Part shown: positions 1 to 5,058 of the stretch, piece after piece | Position numbering within the stretch: position 1 is the stretch's first letter | How the letters are laid out: every line of letters starts with the position of its first letter | Source: Seribacter sp963934295 | GTDB taxonomy: Bacteria > Verrucomicrobiota > Verrucomicrobiia > Opitutales > Seribacteraceae | Direction: 5' to 3' | NCBI GenBank assembly: GCA_963934295.1 | Contig: CAWVXY010000106.1 | Location: 1 to 5,058, forward strand | Length of the DNA: 5,058 bases | Notes under the pieces: generated by a model | Seen by the model: the letters and a program-made list of their open reading frames with translations, nothing else | Told to the model about the DNA's origin: nothing | Databases searched by the model: none | Program-made: the position numbers and the translations under genes

Positions 1-37
1 TAGTCATCATAATCCACACTCCATTCCTTCACCATCT

Positions 38-165
38 TGTCATCGCGAGGGCGTAGCCCGTGGCGATCCACTGTGAGCCAGTAAGCGAAGAGACAAGTCG
101 TCCGCCTCCCCCGGGACACGATGGATTGCCGCGTCGGTCACTTTCGTTCCCTCCTCGCAATGACA
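38..165. repeat. MITE-like imperfect inverted-repeat element, copy A
   Basis: The element begins with TGTCATCGCGAGG (38-50) and ends with CCTCGCAATGACA (153-165), which is its reverse complement except for one base. Further in, CGTGGCGATCCA near 59-70 pairs imperfectly with TGGATTGCCGCG at 122-133, so the 128-bp unit could fold into a long hairpin. A second near-complete copy starts at 4931 in the same orientation and runs off the window. It has no coding capacity. It resembles the dispersed repeats with a 'tgtcat-gcgagg' edge found in many bacterial genomes. Whether it moves as a non-autonomous element is inference; no transposase is present. Confidence 0.75.
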
Positions 166-188
166 AAGAGTGTATGGTTATCGACTCG

Positions 189-250
189 CACACTCCATTC
201 CTTCACCCCACCTTGTCATCGCGAGGGCGAAGCCCGTGGCGATCCACTGG
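189..250. repeat. Partial copy of the repeat element with its own left flank
   Basis: Positions 189-207 repeat the 19 bases at 15-33 exactly. After a 2-base length difference, the copy continues with TGTCATCGCGAGG (214-226) and on through the CGTGGCGATCCACTG segment to about 249. Only the left half of the 128-bp element is present; the right half is missing. The shared flank indicates a tandem duplication or unequal exchange that included sequence outside the element, rather than an independent insertion. Confidence 0.7.
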
Positions 251-299
251 TCCACAAAAAGCGAACCGGAATCTCTTTATACTTCACCTGATTACCCGT

Positions 300-329
300 T
301 TGACAATCCGCCTAAATATTTAGTGTAAT
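300..329 (+). promoter_or_regulatory. Predicted sigma-70-type promoter of the target-protein gene
   Basis: A perfect TTGACA (300-305) is followed after 18 bases by TGTAAT (324-329), five of six matches to TATAAT. Transcription would start near 336, leaving a leader of only about 18 bases before the ATG at 354. The surrounding sequence is AT-rich compared with the repeat upstream. No clear Shine-Dalgarno sequence lies before 354. The prediction rests on motif match only. Confidence 0.55.
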
Positions 330-353
330 TCTCTTGAATCTTTGATTTCTATT

Positions 354-2897
354 ATGAAAAACCTACCTGTTCTGATTTTTTTTCTTTTTTTCACGCTTTT
401 TCTGTGGTCTGCCCAACCGGTTCCTTATTCTGGCAAAGTTGCGATTAACGGGATTAATTTTGACGGAGAAGCCCGATTTACTTTTGCCCTGCAGGATAAG
501 GAGGGAAAGACCCGCTGGCGGAATGGGAAAAGTAAGGAGGATACGATTCGTGTACCCGTAACCATTGGGCGATACAATGTACTTCTGGGTGGTCAGGGAA
601 TGAATGCTTTGCCCCCACAACTGTTTCTGGATTATGAGGAACTTTATTTAAAGGTGCGTTTTGATAATGGGGATGGCAAGGGATTGCGCCACCTGGCTCC
701 TGATCAACGGATCACCGCTACTCCCCGGGCACTGGTTGCAGAAGTTGCCAAGACCGCTAAGACTGCAGATGTTGCCCAAACTGCCAATTCGGTGAAATCA
801 GGTGGAGTGACCGCTTCGCAGATAAAAAATAACACCATCACCACCGCTCAGTTAAATGAACAGATCCTTAAATATTTAAAACCAGAGATTACCCTGTCCC
901 CACAGGCTCCCGGTCTGATTTTTAACGGGCAGACCATCACCTTACATTCCCGTGCGGAGGGCAAGTATTTGAATTATCAATGGTATAAAAATGGGCAGGC
1001 GATTACGGGTGCGGATAAAAAACGCCATGTGATCGAGGATGTAAATGGTACCCGGCACGATGGAAATTATACCCTCGTGGTGAGCAATGATTTTGGAACG
1101 GTCACCACTCAGCCCACTCAACTTGTGGTGGACGGTACCCCAACCAGCCACACCGTGGCCTCGATCAGTATGGATATGATCTTCTGCCCCCCGGGCACTT
1201 TTACCATGGGCAGTCCGGCCAATGAAACTGGACGTGGGACCGATGAGACCCAGCATCAGGTCACCCTGAGCCATGGATTTTATCTTGGTAAACACGAGGT
1301 TACGCAGGCCCAATACCAGGCAGTGATGAATGGAAACTCCGCGGGTCTGAGTGCCGATCCGAGCCAGTTTAAGGGGAGTAACCGCCCGGTGGAAAAAGCC
1401 TCCTGGGAGGATGCTCAGATTTTCCTTGCTCAACTCAATGCCATCGAACAGACCGCGGGTCGGTTACCAACGGGTTGGAAATATGTTCTCCCCACGGAAG
1501 CCCAATGGGAGTATGCCTGCCGGGCAGGCACTACATCAGCATATTCATGGGGCAATGATATCAATTCCTCCCGTGCCAACTACAACTGGGATGGGGCTCA
1601 TAATACAGGTAATGATTTTAAACAAACCCGAGATGTGGGTCAGTATGCCGCGAACCCCTGGGGCTTTTTTGATATGCAGGGAAATGTTTGGGAATGGGTC
1701 AGCGACTGGAAGGCGAACTATCTTACTGGTGCCCAGACTAACCCTGAGGGTCCGGCATCGGGCTCGTATCGGGTCGAACGGGGTGGTTCCTGGTACAACG
1801 ACGGGGCGAACCTGCGTTCTGCTGAGCGCAGCCGCAGCTCCCCCAGCATCCGTGACGGCCGCATCGGCTTCCGTGTTGGTTTCCAACCAGTCCAGCCAGA
1901 CACGGCGAATCCCGAACTGGAATTGTTCGGGGGAGCTGGGATCACGCGTGAGGCCGGGCAAGCCTGGGCGGAGCCAGGCGCCGCGGGGCACGATGCGCGG
2001 GACGGGAATTTAACCAGTTCCATCTCCGTCAGCGGGACGGTGGACATGAATACAACGGGTACCTATATTTTAACCTACTCCGTGGCCGATGCCGCGGGGA
2101 ATACCGCCACCGCCAACCGAACAGTCACGGTGGTGGGCAACCGCTCGGTGGACCTCAATGCCACCGTGGCGATGGACATGCTCTGGGTGCCAGCCGGCAC
2201 CTTTACCATGGGCAGTCCAACCACCGAAGCGGGTAGGCAATCCGATCGGGAAGACGAGCACAATGTCTCCCTCACCAAAGGGTTTTACCTCGGCAAATAC
2301 GAGGTCACTCAGGCTCAGTACGAGGCGGTGATTGGATCAAACCCGAGTGAATTTAACGCTACGGGCAATGGCAACCGCCCGGTCGAGAAAGTAAATTGGA
2401 CAGAGGCGGTTGCGTTTTGCACCCAGTTAACCACGCAAGAGCAGGCAGCAGGCCGATTGCCAGTGGGCTGGGCCTATGTGTTGCCTACCGAGTCACAATG
2501 GGAATATGCCTGCCGTGCGGGGACCAGTACGGCCTACTCTTGGGGCACGACAATTGCCAGCTCGAATGCGAATTATAATTGGGATGGCGGCGCTAATGAC
2601 GGAAACGATTTTAAACAAACCCGCGATGTGGGGCAATATGCGGCCAACCCGTGGGGCTTTTTTGATATGCACGGAAATGTGTGGGAGTGGACCGCGGACT
2701 GGTACCAGGCGGCTTATCCCACCGGCAACCCGGTGGTGGATCCTAGCGGACCGGCATCGGGCTCGCTTCGGGTCACTCGGGGTGGTTCCTGGAACTACGG
2801 CGGGGCGTCCCTGCGTTCTGCTAGGCGCAGCAACGGCACCCCCAGCAACCGTCCCAACATCATCGGCTTCCGTGTTGGTTTCCAAAAAAGCCAGTAA
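354..2897 (+). CDS. Secreted DGR target protein with two FGE/C-type-lectin-fold domains, each ending in a variable repeat
   Basis: This 847-residue protein is the diversified product of the retroelement. Residues 1-20 form a signal peptide (hydrophobic core LIFFLFFTLFLW, likely cleavage after WSA), so it is exported. Residues 22-172 are a beta-rich N-terminal region ending in an 'RITATPRALVAEVA' segment and an Ala/Thr-rich stretch, a layout common in secreted PVC-group proteins. Residues 177-259 are Ig-like (QWYKNG, DGNYTLVVSN). Residues 270-513 and 599-847 are two FGE-sulfatase-type domains (GTFTMGS, EVTQAQY, LPTE-QWEYACRAGT, WGFFDM-GNVWEW, RGGSW, GFRVGF). Residues 516-595 are a DUF5011-like Ig domain. 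VR1 covers residues 468-510 and VR2 covers 801-843. No cysteine occurs where catalytic FGEs carry their active-site pair after RGGSW/Y, so a binding role fits better than sulfatase maturation. ATG at 354 is preferred to TTG at 342 because it directly precedes a Lys plus hydrophobic signal sequence; no clear Shine-Dalgarno supports either. The ligand is unknown. Confidence 0.92.
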   Translation: MKNLPVLIFFLFFTLFLWSAQPVPYSGKVAINGINFDGEARFTFALQDKEGKTRWRNGKSKEDTIRVPVTIGRYNVLLGGQGMNALPPQLFLDYEELYLKVRFDNGDGKGLRHLAPDQRITATPRALVAEVAKTAKTADVAQTANSVKSGGVTASQIKNNTITTAQLNEQILKYLKPEITLSPQAPGLIFNGQTITLHSRAEGKYLNYQWYKNGQAITGADKKRHVIEDVNGTRHDGNYTLVVSNDFGTVTTQPTQLVVDGTPTSHTVASISMDMIFCPPGTFTMGSPANETGRGTDETQHQVTLSHGFYLGKHEVTQAQYQAVMNGNSAGLSADPSQFKGSNRPVEKASWEDAQIFLAQLNAIEQTAGRLPTGWKYVLPTEAQWEYACRAGTTSAYSWGNDINSSRANYNWDGAHNTGNDFKQTRDVGQYAANPWGFFDMQGNVWEWVSDWKANYLTGAQTNPEGPASGSYRVERGGSWYNDGANLRSAERSRSSPSIRDGRIGFRVGFQPVQPDTANPELELFGGAGITREAGQAWAEPGAAGHDARDGNLTSSISVSGTVDMNTTGTYILTYSVADAAGNTATANRTVTVVGNRSVDLNATVAMDMLWVPAGTFTMGSPTTEAGRQSDREDEHNVSLTKGFYLGKYEVTQAQYEAVIGSNPSEFNATGNGNRPVEKVNWTEAVAFCTQLTTQEQAAGRLPVGWAYVLPTESQWEYACRAGTSTAYSWGTTIASSNANYNWDGGANDGNDFKQTRDVGQYAANPWGFFDMHGNVWEWTADWYQAAYPTGNPVVDPSGPASGSLRVTRGGSWNYGGASLRSARRSNGTPSNRPNIIGFRVGFQKSQ
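1754..1884 (+). repeat. DGR variable repeat 1 (VR1), in the middle of the target gene
   Basis: It aligns without gaps to the TR at 4561-4691. Across the first 126 positions there are 16 substitutions, every one at a TR adenine (10 A to G, 4 A to T, 2 A to C). The first difference not at an adenine is TR C4687 against T1880. The varied codons run from residue 472 to 503 of the target protein and include Y472, E475, Y481, E491, S493, R494, S495, S496, I499, D501, G502 and R503. Coding continues past VR1 into a DUF5011-like domain, so this VR is internal, whereas most DGR variable repeats lie at the C-terminus. Confidence 0.95.
1911..1931 (+). other. Hairpin downstream of VR1
   Basis: CCCGAAC (1911-1917) and GTTCGGG (1925-1931) are perfect reverse complements around a 7-base loop. 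The structure starts 26 bases after the end of VR1 and lies inside the coding sequence. In the Bordetella phage DGR, a short GC-rich hairpin just downstream of the VR promotes retrohoming. A comparable role here is inference, and the loop is longer and the spacing larger than in that system. Confidence 0.4.
2753..2883 (+). repeat. DGR variable repeat 2 (VR2), at the 3' end of the target gene
   Basis: It aligns without gaps to the TR. There are 16 substitutions in the first 126 positions, all at TR adenines (6 A to G, 5 A to T, 5 A to C). Only six of the altered positions are shared with VR1, and three of those carry a different base. As in VR1, the TR C at 4687 is T (2879). Varied residues include L805, T808, Y815, G816, A818, S819, R824, S826, G828, P834 and I836. 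VR2 ends 11 bases before the stop codon, the usual C-terminal position for a DGR variable repeat. Confidence 0.95.
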
Positions 2898-2918
2898 TGC
2901 AAGGGAGCGAGGGGAGTC

Positions 2919-2953
2919 TTGGCCCAAGCAGGGCGGAAGCCCCGCGGGGCCAA
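2919..2953 (+). other. Strong nested hairpin downstream of VR2
   Basis: TTGGCCC (2919-2925) pairs perfectly with GGGCCAA (2947-2953). Inside, GC (2928-2929) pairs with GC (2944-2945), and GGGC (2931-2934) pairs with GCCC (2939-2942) around a GGAA tetraloop. It begins 35 bases after VR2 and 21 bases after the target-gene stop codon. No T-run follows, so it is a poor intrinsic terminator candidate. Its place after the VR and its GC-rich stem with a GNRA-type loop recall the hairpin/cruciform downstream of the Bordetella phage VR. It could also simply be an intergenic mRNA-stability structure. Confidence 0.5.
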
Positions 2954-3020
2954 ACGAACCGAGCGACGGGCGAAATGATAAAGACTTCCTTTTACTATTG
3001 TAAGAAGCCTGCAAGGTAAG

Positions 3021-3512
3021 GTGGCTAAAGTATCCTTTAACTATAGTTTTTTTCAAATACCCGCCTGCGGGGACGAGTTACTGGAGGGGGAGTTAAATGC
3101 TTTTCTTGCAAGTAAGGCAGTGGTTGATGTCAGACAGGAGTTCGTAGCGGCAGAGGGGGGAGCCCAGTGGTGTTTTAGCATACGCTGGCGAGATGGGGCT
3201 CTTTCCAAGGATCCTCAGAAACGAGCCAAGGCGGTGGTCGATTACAAGGAAGTTTTATCACCGGAAGATTTTGTCACTTTTGCCCGTTTGCGGGATATCC
3301 GCAAAGAATTGGCAAAAGCAGAGCAGATTCCCGCGTACGCAATTTTTACTAATGAACAGTTGGCCGAGATCGCCAAGGCACTTCCGGTTTCTGCCCATGC
3401 ACTTTCTAAGATTGATGGTGTGGGAGAAAACAGGGTAGAAAAGTATGGGGGGCAATTTTTGAAAGTCCTCAAGGACGAGGCCAAGATAAGAGCAGCGGAT
3501 GACAAGCCTTGA
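3021..3512 (+). CDS. DGR accessory protein with HRDC domain
   Basis: This 163-residue protein has a C-terminal HRDC domain (about residues 84-152). Its motifs are R-IRKELAKAEQIPAYAIF, an 'EQLAEIAKALP' helix, and IDGVGENRVEKYG with the helix-hairpin-helix-like GVGE at 133-136. Residues 1-57 form a separate small domain (FQIPACGDELLEGELNAFL, then a beta-rich part), the N-terminal type seen with HRDC in other DGR accessory proteins. HRDC domains bind nucleic acid in RecQ helicases and RNase D. In DGRs an HRDC protein can take the place of the Avd protein, and it presumably helps the RT handle template RNA or cDNA. The start is GTG; no in-frame methionine codon occurs inside the gene and a weak AAGG lies at 3013-3016. 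It is followed by the RT after 30 bases, suggesting co-transcription. Confidence 0.88.
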   Translation: MAKVSFNYSFFQIPACGDELLEGELNAFLASKAVVDVRQEFVAAEGGAQWCFSIRWRDGALSKDPQKRAKAVVDYKEVLSPEDFVTFARLRDIRKELAKAEQIPAYAIFTNEQLAEIAKALPVSAHALSKIDGVGENRVEKYGGQFLKVLKDEAKIRAADDKP

Positions 3513-3542
3513 ACACAGGCTGAGCTTGGTGGATTAAGGCAG

Positions 3543-4520
3543 ATGAAACGAGTGGGTCACCTGATGCCCGGAATTGTGAAGTGGGAGAATTTGCTCCTCG
3601 CGTTTTGCCGAGCCGAACGGGGATTAAGCGATAAGCATGAAGCGGATGTGTACCGTGAGAACCTGGATGAGAATTTAAGATTTTTGTGCGACGGATTGGT
3701 GGATAGAAGTTTCCCATTTGAGGAATACCATAGTTTTGAAGTTCGTGACCCGAAGACACGGATGATACATGCCCCTGCCTTTCGTGAACGGGTCGCTCAG
3801 CATGCAATATTTAATCTTTGTGAACCCATAATGGAAAAGAAGCTGATTGATGACTGCTTTGCCTGCAGGAAGGGAAAGGGTACCCATGGGGCGTTGAAAA
3901 GAGCTCAGGTTTTTGCTCGTCGGTATAAGTGGTATTTAAAACTGGATGTTCGGAGGTACTTTGATTCGGTGGTGCATTCACAATTACTTGAAATGCTCGG
4001 GCGGGTGTTCAAGGATGCTCATTTGCTGAAGTTGTTTGCTCAAATTATTGGCGGTTACGAAACGGAGCGAGGACGGGGTTTGCCCATCGGAAGTCTGGCT
4101 TCCCAGTTCTTTGCGAATCATTATCTTTCACAACTTGACCGGACTTGTAAGCAAGTTTTGGGGGTACCTGGATACCTCCGTTATATGGACGACTTTATAT
4201 TGTGGGGGTATGAAAGAGACGAGTTAATGAAAGCAAGAGAGGGGGTGGAAAAAGAATTGGATGGAATTGGATTACAATTAAAGAAACGGGCCCACCCGGA
4301 AAGAGTGCGGGGCGGTGTACCCTTTTTAGGTCATACGGTTCATCCTTTTCGGATGGAACCGGACCGGCGGGCAAGGGTACGGTTTTTCCGAAAAATTCGT
4401 AGCCTGGAATGGCAGGCCAATGAGGGAATGATTGATGAATTGGAACTTCAACAGAGGCACCAGTGCCTGTTGGGATTTGGCAGCCTGTCCAACCTGATCA
4501 ACTTACAGGGAAGCATTTAA
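3543..4520 (+). CDS. DGR reverse transcriptase (3' end probably frameshifted)
   Basis: This 325-residue reverse transcriptase would copy TR RNA with errors at adenines. Visible motifs are the first catalytic Asp in LKLDVRRYFDS (D135), the DGR-typical GLPIGSLASQ block (179-188, in place of the QG motif of retroviral enzymes), the catalytic YMDD (214-217) and VPFLGH (259-264). The N-terminal part has the expected RMIHAPAFRERVAQHAIFN and GKGTHGAL segments. The size is near the low end for DGR RTs. The last residues (INLQGSI) do not look like a DGR RT C-terminus. A one-base shift near 4497 instead gives STYREAFKEWSTIYGFRA, open to a stop at 4630-4632 (362 residues), which would overlap the TR. 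The start is ATG 3543, with GGTGGA (3528-3533) and AAGG (3536-3539) upstream; ATG 3564 is an alternative. It lies between the HRDC gene and the TR, in the same direction. Confidence 0.95.
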   Translation: MKRVGHLMPGIVKWENLLLAFCRAERGLSDKHEADVYRENLDENLRFLCDGLVDRSFPFEEYHSFEVRDPKTRMIHAPAFRERVAQHAIFNLCEPIMEKKLIDDCFACRKGKGTHGALKRAQVFARRYKWYLKLDVRRYFDSVVHSQLLEMLGRVFKDAHLLKLFAQIIGGYETERGRGLPIGSLASQFFANHYLSQLDRTCKQVLGVPGYLRYMDDFILWGYERDELMKAREGVEKELDGIGLQLKKRAHPERVRGGVPFLGHTVHPFRMEPDRRARVRFFRKIRSLEWQANEGMIDELELQQRHQCLLGFGSLSNLINLQGSI

Positions 4521-4560
4521 AGAATGGTCAACGATTTATGGATTTAGGGCGCAAGACGAG

Positions 4561-4691
4561 GGCATCGGGCTCGAATCGGGTCAAACGGGGTGGTTCCTGG
4601 AACAACGACGGGACGAACCTGCGTTCTGCTAAGCGCAACAACAACACCCCCAGCAACCGTAACAACAACATCGGCTTCCGTGTTGGCTTCC
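4561..4691 (+). repeat. DGR template repeat (TR)
   Basis: This is the invariant donor sequence. Read in the frame of the target gene it encodes GSNRVKRGGSW, then an Asn-rich stretch (NND, RNNN, RNNN), then IGFRVGFRVG. Eleven Asn codons, ten of them AAC, fall where the variable residues of VR1 and VR2 lie. Of 33 adenines in the first 126 positions, 26 are changed in at least one VR and no other base is changed. The left boundary is GGCATCGGGCTCG, shared by all three repeats; sequence to the left is unrelated. The TR starts 40 bases after the RT stop codon. It should be transcribed as part of a noncoding template RNA, probably from the same transcript as the RT. The reading frame across it (4463-4729) is not considered a gene. 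Confidence 0.96.
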
Positions 4692-4696
4692 GCGTT
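4673..4696 (+). repeat. 12-bp tandem duplication at the TR 3' edge (IMH* region)
   Basis: GGCTTCCGTGTT (4673-4684) is followed immediately by GGCTTCCGCGTT (4685-4696), one base different. Both VRs have a single copy. In DGRs the 3' edge of the VR (initiation of mutagenic homing, IMH) differs slightly from the TR counterpart (IMH*), which fixes the direction of transfer. Here the TR-VR difference is C4687 against T1880/T2879, followed by divergence from 4692 onward. Confidence 0.7.
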
Positions 4697-4801
4697 GGTT
4701 TGAGTGGAATGGACTTTTCACAAAGCTAAGCTTGGAAACGCGTCTTGGTCCCGCGTCGTCAAAAAATGATTTGGCTTCGCAAAACCCCATTCTGGGATGA
4801 G

Positions 4802-4852
4802 CCGGTGGAGGAGATGAGTAGAGTGAAGGACTCCGAAAGTCTCCTCCACGGG
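4802..4852 (+). other. Stem-loop downstream of the TR, possible template-RNA end
   Basis: GTGGAGGAGA (4805-4814) pairs perfectly with TCTCCTCCAC (4840-4849). After one mismatch, CC at 4802-4803 pairs with GG at 4851-4852. A small inner stem, GAGT (4821-4824) with ACTC (4830-4833), lies in the loop. Only a short GTTT follows, so it is a weak intrinsic terminator at best. Its position about 110 bases past the TR makes it a candidate 3' boundary or stabiliser of the template RNA. Confidence 0.4.
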
Positions 4853-4873
4853 TGTTTACTATGCTCCACACCT

Positions 4874-4913
4874 TGTCATCGCGAGGGCGTCTTCACTCTT
4901 GTCATCGCGAGGG
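4874..4913. repeat. Two short left-edge copies of the repeat element
   Basis: TGTCATCGCGAGGGC occurs at 4874-4888 and again from 4900, each followed by unrelated short sequence. These are only the outer edge of the element seen complete at 38-165. Together with the larger copy at 4931, the edges start 26 and 31 bases apart. Confidence 0.65.
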
Positions 4914-4930
4914 CATCCTTTACCCCATAT

Positions 4931-5058
4931 TGTCATCGCGAGGGCTGAAAGCCCGTGGCGATCCACTGTGAACCAGTAAGCGAAGAGACAAGTCGTACGC
5001 ATACCCTCAAGCCACGATGGATTGCCGCGTCGCTCACTTTCGTTCCCTCCTCGCAATG
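4931..5058. repeat. MITE-like inverted-repeat element, copy B (cut by window end)
   Basis: It runs from TGTCATCGCGAGG to CCTCGCAATG at the window edge, missing only the last three bases of the expected terminal inverted repeat. It matches copy A closely throughout, with small changes in the centre and an extra 3 bases in the GGGCTGAAAGCCC mini-hairpin. It contains no gene. Together with copy A it brackets the whole retroelement in direct orientation. Confidence 0.75.

Noticed and set aside
60..323. Open frame of 87 codons through the left repeats
   Set aside because: It lies almost entirely within the inverted-repeat element and its partial copy and runs over the predicted promoter. The product is low-complexity with no recognisable domain.
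342..353. TTG at 342 as the start of the target protein
   Set aside because: ATG at 354 lies four codons downstream, directly before a typical Lys plus hydrophobic signal peptide. Neither start has a clear Shine-Dalgarno sequence.
1161..2897. Functional sulfatase-modifying (formylglycine-generating) enzyme
   Set aside because: The fold matches, but the catalytic cysteine pair is absent from both domains and the corresponding segments are DGR variable repeats.
2919..2953. Intrinsic terminator after the target gene
   Set aside because: The stem is strong, but it is followed by ACGAACCGAG rather than a T-run. A role in VR recognition or RNA stability is at least as likely.
942..3056. Several antisense and alternate-frame open frames over the target gene
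   Set aside because: They are shadows of the strongly supported target gene. The repeated ones arise from the duplicated FGE domains and have no domain logic.
4463..4729. An 88-codon open frame across the TR that encodes an FGE-like tail
   Set aside because: It is the TR read in the frame of the target gene. It starts inside the RT gene, has no domain start and matches both VRs, so it is template rather than a protein gene.
4874..4945. CRISPR-like spacing of three 14-15-base repeats
   Set aside because: The spacing is short and uneven (26 and 31 bases between starts), the repeats are the edge of a larger element found elsewhere in the window, and there are no cas genes.

Overview
The window carries a complete diversity-generating retroelement (DGR) on the + strand: a secreted target protein (354-2897), a small HRDC-domain accessory protein (3021-3512), a DGR-type reverse transcriptase (3543-4520) and a template repeat (TR, 4561-4691). 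The unusual feature is that the one target protein contains two full variable repeats, VR1 (1754-1884) and VR2 (2753-2883), each at the end of its own formylglycine-generating-enzyme-like (FGE/C-type-lectin fold) domain. Over the first 126 aligned positions VR1 and VR2 each differ from the TR at 16 sites, and all 32 differences fall on TR adenines. The two VRs differ from each other at 23 sites. This is the signature of adenine-specific mutagenic retrohoming into two sites from one template.

Layout. 1-299: a MITE-like imperfect inverted repeat (38-165) and a partial second copy (214-250). 300-329: a good sigma-70-like promoter. 354-2897: the target protein, with signal peptide, N-terminal beta-rich domain, Ig-like domain, FGE domain 1 with VR1, DUF5011-like Ig domain, and FGE domain 2 with VR2. 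2898-3020: a spacer with a strong nested hairpin. 3021-3512: HRDC accessory protein. 3543-4520: reverse transcriptase, whose 3' end looks frameshifted. 4561-4691: TR with a 12-bp tandem duplication at its 3' end. 4802-4852: a hairpin. 4874-5058: more copies of the same repeat family seen at the left end.

How it should work (inference from known DGRs): the RT and accessory protein copy TR RNA into cDNA with errors at adenines, and the cDNA replaces VR1 and/or VR2. This diversifies surface residues of two ligand-binding FGE/CLec domains on one exported protein. The RT, accessory and TR are collinear with the target gene.

Organism. This is a bacterial chromosome or metagenomic contig. The PVC-style N-terminal domain (ending in an 'ATPRALVAEVA'-type segment), the DUF5011 and FGE modules, the weak Shine-Dalgarno sequences and the dispersed repeats suggest a Verrucomicrobiota/Lentisphaerota/Kiritimatiellota-like host. 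That assignment is low confidence. No phage structural gene is visible.
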